DNA of 64,000 bases from Demequina flava (GCF_000975035.1 NZ_BBRA01000001.1:310001-374000); one strand, 5' to 3'; shown: positions 16,161 through 24,638, counted from the first letter of the stretch. Numbers and translations are program-made. The notes: generated by a model not told the origin, from the letters alone.

Positions 16161-17096
16161 ATGGCAAAGATCTATGAGGACGCCACAGCCCTCATCGGTA
16201 ACACCCCGCTGGTCAAGATCAACTCCCTCACCGAGGGCATTGACGCAACCGTGCTGGGCAAGCTCGAGTTCTACAACCCCGCCAACTCCGTGAAGGACCG
16301 CCTCGGTGTCGCCATTGTTGACGCTGCCGAGAAGGAAGGTTCGCTCAAGCCCGGCGGCACCATCGTCGAGGCCACCTCGGGAAACACCGGCATCGCGCTC
16401 GCGATGGTCGGCGCAGCCCGCGGCTACAACGTCGTGCTCGCAATGCCCGAGACCATGTCGAAGGAGCGCCGCGGTCTGCTGCGCGCATTCGGCGCCGAGC
16501 TCGTGCTGACCCCCGGCCCTGAGGGCATGAAGGGTGCGGTCGAGGCTGCCAACAAGATTGCCGAAGAGCGCCCCGGTTCCATCCTCGCGCGTCAGTTCGC
16601 CAACGAGGCCAACCCTGAGATCCACCGCCGCACCACGGCCGAGGAGATCTGGAACGACACCGACGGTGAAGTCGACATCGTCGTCGCTGGTATCGGCACC
16701 GGCGGCACCATCACCGGTGTCGGCGAAGTCCTCAAGGCCAAGAAGCCTGAGATCCAGATCGTCGCCGTGGAGCCCAAGGAATCCGCCATCCTCAACGGTG
16801 GCCAGGCCGGTCCTCACAAGATCCAGGGCATCGGCGCCAACTTCGTGCCGGAGGTCCTCAACACCGAGATCTACGACGAGGTCTTCGACGTCGACTCCGA
16901 GACCGCTGTTGCAGTGGCACGCGCCACCGCACGCAAGGAAGGCCTCCTGGTCGGTATCTCCTCGGGTGCGGCACTGCACGCAGCCATCGAGATCGCGAAG
17001 CGTCCCGAGAACGCCGGCAAGACGATCGTCACGATCATCCCGTCGTTCGGTGAGCGCTACCTGTCGTCGGTGCTGTACGCCGACCTGATGGACTAA
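16161..17096 (+). CDS. cysK: Cysteine synthase A (O-acetylserine sulfhydrylase)
   Basis: A 311-residue PLP enzyme that makes cysteine from O-acetylserine and sulfide. The PLP Lys is K45 in PANSVKDR. The substrate loop is TSGNTG (about 73-78), the phosphate-binding loop [10 protein letters not shown] (about 177-186), and the C-terminal SSGAA motif is present. Length is typical. AGGAAGAG precedes the ATG. It is followed by cysE after 16 bp, the standard cysK-cysE pair. Regulation appears double: a cysteine-rich leader peptide upstream and a sigmaR-like promoter between leader and gene. Confidence 0.97.
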   Translation: MAKIYEDATALIGNTPLVKINSLTEGIDATVLGKLEFYNPANSVKDRLGVAIVDAAEKEGSLKPGGTIVEATSGNTGIALAMVGAARGYNVVLAMPETMSKERRGLLRAFGAELVLTPGPEGMKGAVEAANKIAEERPGSILARQFANEANPEIHRRTTAEEIWNDTDGEVDIVVAGIGTGGTITGVGEVLKAKKPEIQIVAVEPKESAILNGGQAGPHKIQGIGANFVPEVLNTEIYDEVFDVDSETAVAVARATARKEGLLVGISSGAALHAAIEIAKRPENAGKTIVTIIPSFGERYLSSVLYADLMD

Positions 17097-17112
17097 GGAG
17101 AACCCTTCCTCT

Positions 17113-17766
17113 ATGTCTGACCGCATCGGCCCTTTGAGACTGGCTCTCGAGGACATCCGCACCGCCCGCCGCCGCGACCCCGCGGCGCGCTCCAATGTGG
17201 TGATTGCGCTGTCCTACCAGGGCGTCCACGCCGTGTGGCACCACCGTGCCGCCCACTGGCTGTGGAACCACGGTCTCAAGAGTTACGGCCGTTTGTGGTC
17301 GCAGTACGCCCGCCGTCGCACCGGGATTGAGATTCACCCCGGTGCGACGCTGGGGCGCCGCCTGTTCATCGACCACGGCATGGGCGTCGTCATCGGCGAA
17401 ACTGCAGTAGTCGGCAACGACGTCCTGCTGTTCCACGGCGTCACGCTGGGCGGCACGACGATGAGCCCGGGCAAGCGTCACCCCACTTTGGGTGATCGTG
17501 TTGTGGTGGGTGCTGGCGCCAAGGTCCTCGGACCCGTGCACGTGGCGTGCGATGCGCGCATCGGCGCCAATGCGGTGCTCGTCAGGGATGTCCCTGAAGG
17601 CGCCACGGCCGTCGGCATCCCGGCGAAGATTCGCAGCCACCCGTCCGAGCGCGAGGCCAACACCGCGGCCTCGGCTGTGGACTGGGGAGACTCACAGCAT
17701 CACCCCGACCCCGATGCCCCGCCGGAGGGTGTCGAGCAGCGCGAACCGGCGATGTACTACATCTAA
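17113..17766 (+). CDS. cysE: Serine O-acetyltransferase
   Basis: A 217-residue left-handed beta-helix acetyltransferase (EpsC/short type) that makes O-acetylserine from serine and acetyl-CoA. Hexapeptide repeats run from IHPGATLG through [11 protein letters not shown], with the catalytic His in [12 protein letters not shown] and a second in LFHGVTLGG. The C-terminus ends in Tyr-Tyr-Ile. A terminal Ile is the residue that enters the CysK active site in the cysteine synthase complex, so complex formation is likely here. It lies 16 bp after cysK with AAGGAG before the start. Confidence 0.95.
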   Translation: MSDRIGPLRLALEDIRTARRRDPAARSNVVIALSYQGVHAVWHHRAAHWLWNHGLKSYGRLWSQYARRRTGIEIHPGATLGRRLFIDHGMGVVIGETAVVGNDVLLFHGVTLGGTTMSPGKRHPTLGDRVVVGAGAKVLGPVHVACDARIGANAVLVRDVPEGATAVGIPAKIRSHPSEREANTAASAVDWGDSQHHPDPDAPPEGVEQREPAMYYI

Positions 17767-17872
17767 CCGCTTCTCGACCAACCAACTGTCAGACAAGACC
17801 CCTGGCAAAGACCTCAACAACACCCTCGAGTGAGGTAAGTCACTTCGTCTCCCACATTTGGGAACGACTTGC

Positions 17873-17966
17873 TAGGGTGACAACCAGAGCAGTTGCTCAC
17901 TAAACGTGGCGCGTCCCTCAGCCGCGCCGACGACGAAGGCCCCCTCCTTACGGTGGGGGCCTTTGT
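17873..17966 (+). ncRNA. Candidate small RNA between cysE and dps
   Basis: An extended -10 box TGCTAGGGT (17870-17878) stands in a gene-free stretch, followed within 90 bp by a strong terminator. The RNA from about 17885 would hold GAGC-AGTT-GCTC, then GGCGCG/CGCGCC with a 9-nt loop (17908-17928), then the terminator hairpin. No open frame of note is present. It may instead be the 3' UTR of cysE. Confidence 0.4.
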
Positions 17967-17970
17967 CGTT
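17930..17970. terminator. Bidirectional terminator between cysE and dps
   Basis: ACGACGAAGGCCCCC and GGGGGCCTTTGTCGT form a long stem with one G-T pair around TCCTTACGGT. It lies between convergent genes. Confidence 0.88.
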
Positions 17971-17984
17971 GTCTGGCGAAGAGG

Positions 17985-18464
17985 CTAGGACGCGAAGGAC
18001 CTGAGCATCCAGGCGGTCTCCTCGTGGAAGCTCAGACGCGCGTTGTATAGGTCGGCGGTGGCGCCGTCGCCGGCCTCGTCGGCTGCGTCAGACAGCGGAC
18101 GGATCAAGGCGGCGACCTTCTCGTGGTCACGCTGGAGGTTGGTCACCATCGTCATCGCGTCGTCGGTGGGCTCGTGGTCCTTGAGGCTCGTAAGTTCGAG
18201 CATCTCTGCCATGGAGCCGGGCGCGGTCTCCCCGAGGGCGCGCATGCGCTCGGCGAGCTCATCTGCGGCCAAGAACATCGCGTTGTACTGCTCCTCAAGC
18301 ATGAGGTGCAGCGACCGGAAGTGCGGGCCCGTAACGTTCCAGTGGTACCCGTGCGTCTTGAGGTACAACGTGAACGTGTCCGCGAGCGTGCGGGCCAGGC
18401 CGGCGTTGATTTCCTTGAGGTTGGCCTCATCAATTCCGATGGCGGGGGTCGTGGCGTCAGCCAT
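17985..18464 (-). CDS. dps: Dps-family ferritin-like DNA-protection protein
   Basis: A 159-residue dodecameric ferritin-like protein that oxidises and stores iron and protects DNA. The ferroxidase ligands appear in THGYHWNVTGPHFRSLHLMLEEQY (His, His, and the later Asp/Glu pair) near 37-62, and the family pattern QRDHEKVAALI follows. Length is normal. AAGGAG lies before the ATG. Its promoter is a sigmaR-type element (GGGAAT at 18538-18533, 18 bp, GTT), suggesting induction by thiol oxidation. It is divergent from the CoA-binding protein gene, whose promoter is the mirror image. Confidence 0.94.
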   Translation of the reverse strand: MADATTPAIGIDEANLKEINAGLARTLADTFTLYLKTHGYHWNVTGPHFRSLHLMLEEQYNAMFLAADELAERMRALGETAPGSMAEMLELTSLKDHEPTDDAMTMVTNLQRDHEKVAALIRPLSDAADEAGDGATADLYNARLSFHEETAWMLRSFAS

Positions 18465-18511
18465 GATGCATTCTCCTTTTCGAATCGACGTACAGGGACT
18501 ACACCAGTCAT

Positions 18512-18538
18512 AACGGGTAGGTCACAGTCATCATTCCC
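18512..18538 (-). promoter_or_regulatory. SigmaR/SigH-type promoter of dps
   Basis: On the minus strand GGGAAT (18538-18533), 18 bp, then GTT (18514-18512) is a full match to the sigmaR consensus. The predicted transcript start is about 40 bp before the dps ATG. Confidence 0.78.
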
Positions 18539-18555
18539 GGGCCATTTCGAAGTGC

Positions 18556-18582
18556 GGGAATGACCGGCTGACAGTTACGGTT
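18556..18582 (+). promoter_or_regulatory. SigmaR/SigH-type promoter of the CoA-binding protein gene
   Basis: GGGAAT (18556-18561), 18 bp, GTT (18580-18582). The start codon follows eight bases later, so the transcript would be leaderless. Together with the dps promoter the two -35 elements form the inverted repeat TCATTCCCG-N15-CGGGAATGA. Confidence 0.78.
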
Positions 18583-18590
18583 CCAGGTAT

Positions 18591-19094
18591 ATGAACACGT
18601 CACCTTTGGAGCCAGTCCCCACTGAGGGTGGGTCGTGCCCGGCGCAGGCCACCGGCCAACTCCCGGATGATGCCGCGCTCACGCAGGTGCTGGGTCAGGC
18701 CCAGACCGTGGCGGTCGTGGGCGCCTCGCCGAATGACCAGCGCACCTCGTACGCGATTGCCGTGTGGCTGATGGAGAACACCCCGTATCAGGTGTTCCTC
18801 GTGAACCCCATGGCCGTTGGCGAGGAGATTCGCGGCCACGCCTTCTACTCCTCGCTCGCGGACCTGCCCGTCACGCCCGACATCGTGGACGTGTTCCGCC
18901 GTAGCGAGCACGTGCCGCCGGTAGCTGAAGAGGCTGTCGAGGTGGGCGCGCGGGTGCTGTGGATGCAGTTGGGCGTCGTCAACGAGGAAGCCGCGACGGT
19001 GGCACGCTCCGGTGGCTTGACTGTGGTGCAAAACCACTGCATCAAAGTGGAGTACGCCCGCCTGCGCGACGAGATCGCGCAGCACCAGCACTGA
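18591..19094 (+). CDS. CoA-binding domain protein (YccU/YneT-like)
   Basis: A 167-residue Rossmann-fold CoA-binding protein. It contains QTVAVVGASPNDQRTSYAIAVWL (nucleotide/CoA loop near 40-62), a VNPMA strand and the family Asp-Val-Phe-Arg-Arg followed by WMQLGVVNEEA. The NHCIKVEY end with its conserved Cys is typical. The enzymatic role of the family is not settled. There is no ribosome binding site. The ATG lies eight bases after a sigmaR -10 element, implying a leaderless, thiol-stress-induced transcript. This agrees with a role in CoA or thiol redox balance (inference). Confidence 0.85.
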   Translation: MNTSPLEPVPTEGGSCPAQATGQLPDDAALTQVLGQAQTVAVVGASPNDQRTSYAIAVWLMENTPYQVFLVNPMAVGEEIRGHAFYSSLADLPVTPDIVDVFRRSEHVPPVAEEAVEVGARVLWMQLGVVNEEAATVARSGGLTVVQNHCIKVEYARLRDEIAQHQH

Positions 19095-19138
19095 CACCAC
19101 CACGGCGCCGCCACGGGAGCCGTGTCAGAATCTGAAAC

Positions 19139-20398
19139 ATGAGTACCCCGGACGGCTACCGCCGCGTCTCCATCGACTCCTCACGTGCCAGCGAAGTCCT
19201 GCACGTGGACTCCTTCGCGTTTGCGTTTACCGTTCCCGACAAAGATCGGGACTTCCTGACTCAGATCCTGCCGTGGGAGCGCACCCGCGCCATCGAGGTA
19301 GCCGATGCCTCACGCGGCACAGTGGGAACGCTCGCCGCGGTCCATGCAAGCTTTGAATTCGGCATGCAGGTGCCCGGCGGCCACCAGATCCCGACGTCCG
19401 GGCTGACCTGGGTTGGAGTCCACCCGGGCCACCGGCGGCGAGGGCTCCTGCGGGACATGATTGATGACCACTTCGAGCGCTCATTGGGGCGCGGCGAGGC
19501 GGTGTCGATCCTCATTGCGGCCGAGACCGAGATCTATCAGCGCTTTGGCTACGGACTTGCGACCTCCGATATCCAGATGGAGTTGGGGCGTTCAGTGGGC
19601 CTACGGGACTTCCCTGGCGCCGACGCGCTGATCGTCGAGATCGATACCGCGAACGTAGATCGCCACGGCGACACGATGCGCGCAGTCCAGGCCCGGCAAA
19701 CCCGTCCCGGGATGGTGACCCAGTGGGATTCCCACACGGTCGCGGACGTGCTCATGGACCTCGACGCCGACCGCGATGGCGCCGAGGAACTCCGGATTGC
19801 GATCGTGCGCGACGGCGATGAGCCGGTGGCATGGGCCCTGTTCCAGCGGAAGCTCGGCTGGGGATCCTCAGGTCCCGACGGTCGCACCCGCGTGCGCATG
19901 TGGGCCTCCACCTCCCCCGCCGCCACACACCGTCTGGTGAAAGTCCTCACCGACTTTGACCTGATGAGCACCACAGTCATGCGCAACTTCACGGCCGATG
20001 ACCCGCTCTTGCTGCGCATCAAAGACATTCGCGGAGCCAAGCTCGCCGTCAGGGACATGATCTGGCTACGCGTCCTCGACGTCCCCGCCGCCCTCCAAGC
20101 ACGCTCATACGCAGCCGACTGCGACGTGGCGCTCGCCATCACGGACAAGCAACTTCCGGGCAACGAGGGCACGTGGCGCATCCGCGCGTCCGAGGGAACC
20201 GCAACTGTCACCCGCACCGACGAACCCGCGGACGTCACTGTCGCCGCCCAGGAACTTGGTGCCGCGTACCTTGGCGGAACCACGTTTGCCCAGCTGCATG
20301 CAGCCGCATTGGTGAGCGAGCATCGGCCCGACGCGGTGCGCGACCTATCCCGCGCCTTTGCCTGCGAGGTAGCGCCAGCTGGCAACCTCTTCTTCTAG
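19139..20398 (+). CDS. Eis-like GNAT acetyltransferase (first of a tandem pair)
   Basis: A 419-residue Eis-family acetyltransferase, which in mycobacteria acetylates aminoglycosides and protein lysines. The N-terminal GNAT domain shows GLTWVGVHPGHRRRGLLRDMI (acetyl-CoA loop, about 83-103). The active-site Tyr lies in EIYQRFGYG (about 133-141), a second GNAT-like domain follows, then a sterol-carrier-like C-terminal domain. The chain ends in Phe, whose free carboxylate acts as general base in Eis. The start has a CAGAAT box seven bases upstream and no Shine-Dalgarno, so it may be leaderless. It is followed by a paralogue. Confidence 0.88.
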   Translation: MSTPDGYRRVSIDSSRASEVLHVDSFAFAFTVPDKDRDFLTQILPWERTRAIEVADASRGTVGTLAAVHASFEFGMQVPGGHQIPTSGLTWVGVHPGHRRRGLLRDMIDDHFERSLGRGEAVSILIAAETEIYQRFGYGLATSDIQMELGRSVGLRDFPGADALIVEIDTANVDRHGDTMRAVQARQTRPGMVTQWDSHTVADVLMDLDADRDGAEELRIAIVRDGDEPVAWALFQRKLGWGSSGPDGRTRVRMWASTSPAATHRLVKVLTDFDLMSTTVMRNFTADDPLLLRIKDIRGAKLAVRDMIWLRVLDVPAALQARSYAADCDVALAITDKQLPGNEGTWRIRASEGTATVTRTDEPADVTVAAQELGAAYLGGTTFAQLHAAALVSEHRPDAVRDLSRAFACEVAPAGNLFF

Positions 20399-20464
20399 CC
20401 TTCCGAAGCCGCGCAAGGAAATCTCGATTTCATTCGAGACGCACAACCTGGGAAACTAGGGGGT

Positions 20465-21736
20465 ATGAAGAAGGCACAGGGTTACCAGTCCATCTCCGTT
20501 CCCGAAGACCGCCTCGACGATTTCTTCCAGGTGGTGCAATGGGCATTCGTTGGCGAATGGCTCAAGGAAGACCGGCAGGACTACATCGACGCCCTGCCGA
20601 CAGAACGCGCCCGCGCACTCGAAGTCACCGATGAAGCGCGCGGCGAAGTCGGCGAACTCGTGGCCGTCCACGCGTCCTTTGGCACGGAAATGGTCACCAA
20701 CGGTGGCCGCCGTGTCAAGACCGCTGGCCTGTCGTGGCTGGGTGTCCACCCCGCCCACCGTCGCCGCGGCCTCATGACCGCCATGATGCGCGACCACTTT
20801 GACCGCTGCATTGAGCGCGGCGAGGCCGTCAGCGCTCTGTACGCGATGGAAGCGGAGATCTACTCGCGCTTTGGCTACGGCATGGCGTCGCAGACCGTGA
20901 AGGCATCGATCCCCCGCGGTTCGGCCATGTGGCCCGTGGACGGTGTCGACGACCTCAACATCCGCATCGAGCGCGCTGACTTCGACAAGCACGACCAGCT
21001 CGTCGCGGACCTGCAGGCCAAGTTGACCCGCCCGGCGACGATCATCAACCCTGAAGGATCGGGCCGTAACGCCCGCTTCACCGACCCCATCGGGAACCGC
21101 AAGGGTTACGAGAAGTGGCGCATCGCGATCGTCGAGGACCGTGGCGAGCCCGTCGCCTATGCGTTCTTCCGTCGCAAGGCGGACTCCGAGATCGGCATCC
21201 ACGACGGCGTGTGCCAGGTGCGCGAGCACGGTTCGCTCACGCCCGCCGCGTCACAGAAGCTGTGGCAGACGCTGCTCGACTTTGACCTCGTGGGCACTAC
21301 CCACACCGAGAACCTTGCGATCGACGACCCGCTGCTGCACCAGCTCAAGGACGCCCGCGGCGCGCGCTCCAAGGTCATCGACAACCTGTGGGTTCGCCTG
21401 CTGGACGTCAAGACCGCGCTCGAGGCCCGCGAGTACTACCACGACTGCGATGTCACGTTCTCGCTGACGGACCGTCACGTGCCGGCCAACGCGGGCGTGT
21501 GGCGCATTGTCGTTGAGGGCCCTGACGCGACCGTGACCAAGATCAGTGACAACTCCTCGGATGAGGCGGACCTGTCGATGGACACGCGTCGCCTGTCCAC
21601 GATCTACCTGGGCGGCACGTCAGTAGAGTCGCTGTCCGCAGCCGGCCAGATCGCCGAGCACACGCCCGGTCAGGCACGCGAACTCGCCGTGGCGATGCTG
21701 TCGCCGATCGCGCCGCTCACTAACTGGGACTTCTAA
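20465..21736 (+). CDS. Eis-like GNAT acetyltransferase (second of a tandem pair)
   Basis: A 423-residue paralogue of the preceding gene with the same three-domain plan. It contains GLSWLGVHPAHRRRGLMTAMM for acetyl-CoA binding, EIYSRFGYGMAS for the active-site Tyr, and a terminal Phe (TNWDF) providing the catalytic carboxylate. The 66-bp gap has only a -10-like GAAACT or TAGGGG just before the ATG and no Shine-Dalgarno, so it may have its own leaderless transcript. Substrates of the two copies probably differ, since the middle and C-terminal domains diverge. A structured palindrome follows the gene. Confidence 0.88.
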   Translation: MKKAQGYQSISVPEDRLDDFFQVVQWAFVGEWLKEDRQDYIDALPTERARALEVTDEARGEVGELVAVHASFGTEMVTNGGRRVKTAGLSWLGVHPAHRRRGLMTAMMRDHFDRCIERGEAVSALYAMEAEIYSRFGYGMASQTVKASIPRGSAMWPVDGVDDLNIRIERADFDKHDQLVADLQAKLTRPATIINPEGSGRNARFTDPIGNRKGYEKWRIAIVEDRGEPVAYAFFRRKADSEIGIHDGVCQVREHGSLTPAASQKLWQTLLDFDLVGTTHTENLAIDDPLLHQLKDARGARSKVIDNLWVRLLDVKTALEAREYYHDCDVTFSLTDRHVPANAGVWRIVVEGPDATVTKISDNSSDEADLSMDTRRLSTIYLGGTSVESLSAAGQIAEHTPGQARELAVAMLSPIAPLTNWDF

Positions 21737-21760
21737 GCCCTTCGCCAGGTGGACCGCATC

Positions 21761-21851
21761 GCTCACGCATGCGGTTCGCCTGCGTGAGCGCCCCCGCTCG
21801 AGTAGGACGTTTGGGTCACTAATCAGGCGAAAAGTGACCCAGATCGCCTAC
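21761..21851. terminator. Two hairpins between convergent Eis-like and rpiB genes
   Basis: The first is GCTCACGC/GCGTGAGC with a 13-nt loop (21761-21789). The second is larger: GTAGG, a 5x5 internal loop, then TGGGTCACT/AGTGACCCA around a 12-nt loop (21802-21851). They lie between two convergent genes and probably terminate both. The second is unusual in its symmetric internal loop. Confidence 0.6.
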
Positions 21852-21875
21852 TTCAGGGGACTCGCCGTCTAGCGA

Positions 21876-22328
21876 CTAGCCGCGCGACTTCTCGTACGCG
21901 GTCATCTCATCGACGCGTCGCTGATGGCGCGCGTCACCGCTGAACGGCTCGTTGATGAAGGCGTCCGCGATGGCGGTGGCTTCCTCGAGGGAGTGCATGC
22001 GTCCGCCGAGCGAACCCACCTGCGCGTCGTTGTGCTGACGAGCCAGGCGCGCAATTTCCTCTGACCAGATGAGCGCGGCCCGGATGCCGGTGACCCGGTT
22101 CGCCGCGAGCTGCTCACCGTTGCCGGAGCCACCGATCACGATTCCGAGCGAGCCCTCATCGTCACGCGTGCCCTCCGCTGCCGCGATGCAGAACGACGGA
22201 TAGTCGTCCTGGGCGTCATACTCGTGCGCGCCATGGTCCACGACATCGTGGCCCGTAGCGGTGAAGTGGGCCTTGAGGTGCTCCTTGAGCTCCCATCCGG
22301 CATGGTCCGCGGCGATGTGGATACGCAT
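21876..22328 (-). CDS. rpiB: Ribose-5-phosphate isomerase B
   Basis: A 150-residue isomerase interconverting ribose-5-P and ribulose-5-P. AADHAG is near the N-terminus, and GGSGNGEQLAANRV carries the Glu used as base in mycobacterial RpiB in place of the E. coli Cys. The frame remains open upstream for 47 codons, but homologous sequence begins at MRIHIAADHAG. The ATG at 22328 has a -10-like CAAGAT six bases upstream and no clear Shine-Dalgarno. It is divergent from the M13 peptidase gene; the gap holds one recurrent motif (22371-22379). Confidence 0.93.
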   Translation of the reverse strand: MRIHIAADHAGWELKEHLKAHFTATGHDVVDHGAHEYDAQDDYPSFCIAAAEGTRDDEGSLGIVIGGSGNGEQLAANRVTGIRAALIWSEEIARLARQHNDAQVGSLGGRMHSLEEATAIADAFINEPFSGDARHQRRVDEMTAYEKSRG

Positions 22329-22457
22329 AGGAACATCTTGCCAGGGTGCGGTGCCGGCTCGCGACCGTAGGGCCGATGCCTGGGCCGGGCTGGAATCCGT
22401 CCTCGCCGTGAGCGAAACGGCACCTGGGTGCCTGGCCCGCGCACGTAGGGTGAGAAT

Positions 22458-24392
22458 ATGGCAAAGCATTCAGGAATTGACCAGTCCGAGTTTTCCCCCT
22501 CCATTGCCCCCGGCGATGACTTCTTCCGCTACGTGAGCGGGCCGTGGGAGGAGGCGCACGTCATTCCTGACGACCGCTCCGCCGACGGTAGCTTCTACAC
22601 ACTCCGCGATGAGGCGGAGAAGCACACGCGCACCATCATCGAGGCGGCCGAGAAGGACTCGCTCATCGGTGCCCTGTACTCGAGTTTCATGGACGTCGCC
22701 AAGGTCGATGCCCTGGGTTCAGCACCTCTGGATGAGGACCTGGCGCAACTCGACGTCGCCGACCACGATGCCCTGGCCACGGCTGTGGGCCGTCTGCAGC
22801 GCACCGGCGTCGCAGGTCTCGTCGGGTACTACGTCTTCGCAGACAAGAACGCCCCGGACCGCAACGTCGTCTACCTCAGCCAGTCCGGCATCGGCCTGCC
22901 TGACGAGGCCTACTACCGCGAGGACTCCTACGCCGAGGTCCGCGACAAGTACACCGCGCACATCGACGCGATGGCCGCGCTGACCGGCCAGGACTTCACC
23001 GGCGCGGAAATCCTCGCGCTCGAGACCGCGATCGCCAAGCACCACTGGGACGTCGTGAAGTCCCGTGAAGCCGAGCTCACGCACAACCCCGCGACGCTTG
23101 CCAGCCTCGCCGAGCAGGCCCCCGGCTTCGCATGGTCGACCTGGGCGGATGCAATCGAGTTGCCCGCCGCCGCACACGAGCTGCTCGTCGTAGGCGAGCC
23201 AAGTTACTTCGAGGCCGTCGCCGCCCTGTGGGCTGAGACTGACGTCGAGACGTGGAAGCGCTACTTCGCGTGGCGCATCGTCTCCTCGCGCGCCCCGTAC
23301 CTCACGGAAGAAATCTCGAAGGCGAACTTCTCCTTCTACGGGACCGTGCTCTCGGGCGCGACGCAGCAGCGCGAGCGCTGGAAGCGTGGCGTGGGCTTCG
23401 TGGAGGCCGTCGCGGGCGAGGTCGTGGGCCAGGAGTACGTGAAGGAGCACTTCCCTCCGGACCACAAGGAGCACATGGACCGCCTGGTCGCGAACCTCAT
23501 CGAGGCCTACCGTCAGTCCATCACCGGCCTCGCTTGGATGACTCCCGCGACTCAGCAGCGTGCGCTGGACAAGCTGGCGAACTTCACGCCCAAGATCGGC
23601 TACCCCGAGAAGTGGCGCGACTTCACCGGCCTTGAGGCGTCCGCGGATGACCTGCTGGGCAACGTGCGTGCCTCGTGCCGCTTCGACGAGGACTGGGAGT
23701 GGTCAAAGATCGGCAAGCCGGTTGACCACACCGAGTGGCTCATGACCCCGCAGACTGTCAACGCGTACTACCTGCCGACCGCGAACGAGATTGTCTTCCC
23801 CGCCGCGATCCTGCAGCCGCCGTTCTTCCACCCTGAATCCGACGACGCTGTGAACTACGGCGGAATCGGCTCCGTGATTGGTCACGAGATCGGCCACGGC
23901 TTCGACGATCAGGGCTCCAAGTACAACGGCTCCGGTGCGCTCGAGAACTGGTGGACTGAGGACGACCGCTCGGCCTTCATGGAGCGTGCCAACAAGCTCA
24001 TCGCACAGTACGACGGCTACTCCCCCAAGCAGCTGAACGGCTCGCACCACGTCAACGGCGCTCTCACAGTCGGCGAGAACATCGGCGACCTCGCGGGCGT
24101 CGAGATCTCTCTCAAGGCCTACGAGATTGCGCTGGGACACCCCATCGACGAGGCGCCGGAGATCGACGGCCTGACCGCCAAGCAGCGCTTCTTCATCGGC
24201 TATGCCCTCACCGAGCGCATGGTCACCCGTTCCGAGGCCCTCATCACGCGCATCGCGATGGACCCGCACTCCCCGAGTGAGTTCCGCGTCAACGGCATCG
24301 TGCGCAACGTCGCAGCCTGGTACGACGCCTTCGGCGTGACCGAGGACAACGAGCTCTACCTGCCCGAGGACGAGCGCGTCGCTATTTGGTGA
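22458..24392 (+). CDS. pepO: M13-family zinc metallopeptidase (PepO/neprilysin-like)
   Basis: A 644-residue zinc endopeptidase. The zinc site HEIGH is at 476-480 and the third ligand Glu540 lies in ENIGDLAG. NAYYLPTANEIVFPAAILQPPFF, the substrate-binding stretch of the family, precedes it, and the chain ends in W as is usual. There is no signal peptide, so it is cytoplasmic, like other bacterial PepO proteins of this kind. The ATG lies six bases after TAGGGT (22446-22451) without a Shine-Dalgarno, so it is a good leaderless candidate. A small Cys-rich peptide gene follows 78 bp later with separate signals. Confidence 0.94.
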   Translation: MAKHSGIDQSEFSPSIAPGDDFFRYVSGPWEEAHVIPDDRSADGSFYTLRDEAEKHTRTIIEAAEKDSLIGALYSSFMDVAKVDALGSAPLDEDLAQLDVADHDALATAVGRLQRTGVAGLVGYYVFADKNAPDRNVVYLSQSGIGLPDEAYYREDSYAEVRDKYTAHIDAMAALTGQDFTGAEILALETAIAKHHWDVVKSREAELTHNPATLASLAEQAPGFAWSTWADAIELPAAAHELLVVGEPSYFEAVAALWAETDVETWKRYFAWRIVSSRAPYLTEEISKANFSFYGTVLSGATQQRERWKRGVGFVEAVAGEVVGQEYVKEHFPPDHKEHMDRLVANLIEAYRQSITGLAWMTPATQQRALDKLANFTPKIGYPEKWRDFTGLEASADDLLGNVRASCRFDEDWEWSKIGKPVDHTEWLMTPQTVNAYYLPTANEIVFPAAILQPPFFHPESDDAVNYGGIGSVIGHEIGHGFDDQGSKYNGSGALENWWTEDDRSAFMERANKLIAQYDGYSPKQLNGSHHVNGALTVGENIGDLAGVEISLKAYEIALGHPIDEAPEIDGLTAKQRFFIGYALTERMVTRSEALITRIAMDPHSPSEFRVNGIVRNVAAWYDAFGVTEDNELYLPEDERVAIW

Positions 24393-24470
24393 TCGCCACC
24401 GCGCCGCTGCGGGGTTACAGTAGTCAGATACTCCGCAGCGGAGTTGTTCATTCCCCCTCAGGAGGCGCCT

Positions 24471-24575
24471 ATGGCTGAGAAGACGAACATCGAACTGATC
24501 GACCCGAAGGCTGACGAGGCCGCCACGGATAACGGTGGCGGATGCTGCGGCGGAAGCTGCGGTTGCGGCCAGTAA
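24471..24575 (+). CDS. 34-residue cysteine/glycine-rich peptide
   Basis: A short gene with a very strong ribosome site (AGGAGG, five bases before ATG). Residues 1-20 are polar and acidic. Residues 22-34 are Gly with four Cys in the pattern GGGCCGGSCGCGQ. Promoter-like TACAGT (24416-24421) or GATACT (24427-24432) lies upstream, then a small hairpin, CTCCG-CAG-CGGAG. A strong terminator lies 25 bp after the stop. The independent signals argue for a real transcription unit. The CC-x3-C-x-C cluster could bind a metal or be modified. I recognise no named family. Confidence 0.72.
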   Translation: MAEKTNIELIDPKADEAATDNGGGCCGGSCGCGQ

Positions 24576-24600
24576 GGTCGACCCAAAACTTCTAGACAGA

Positions 24601-24638
24601 AGGCGGGATCGGAGCACTGAGCTCCGGTCCCGCCTTTT
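24601..24638 (+). terminator. Terminator of the Cys-rich peptide gene
   Basis: AGGCGGGATCGGAGC and GCTCCGGTCCCGCCT pair around ACTGA with a small internal mismatch, followed by TTT. Confidence 0.9.

Noticed and set aside
17885-17966. 6C RNA
   Set aside because: That actinobacterial motif needs two hairpins with loops of six or more cytosines. The loops here do not have them.
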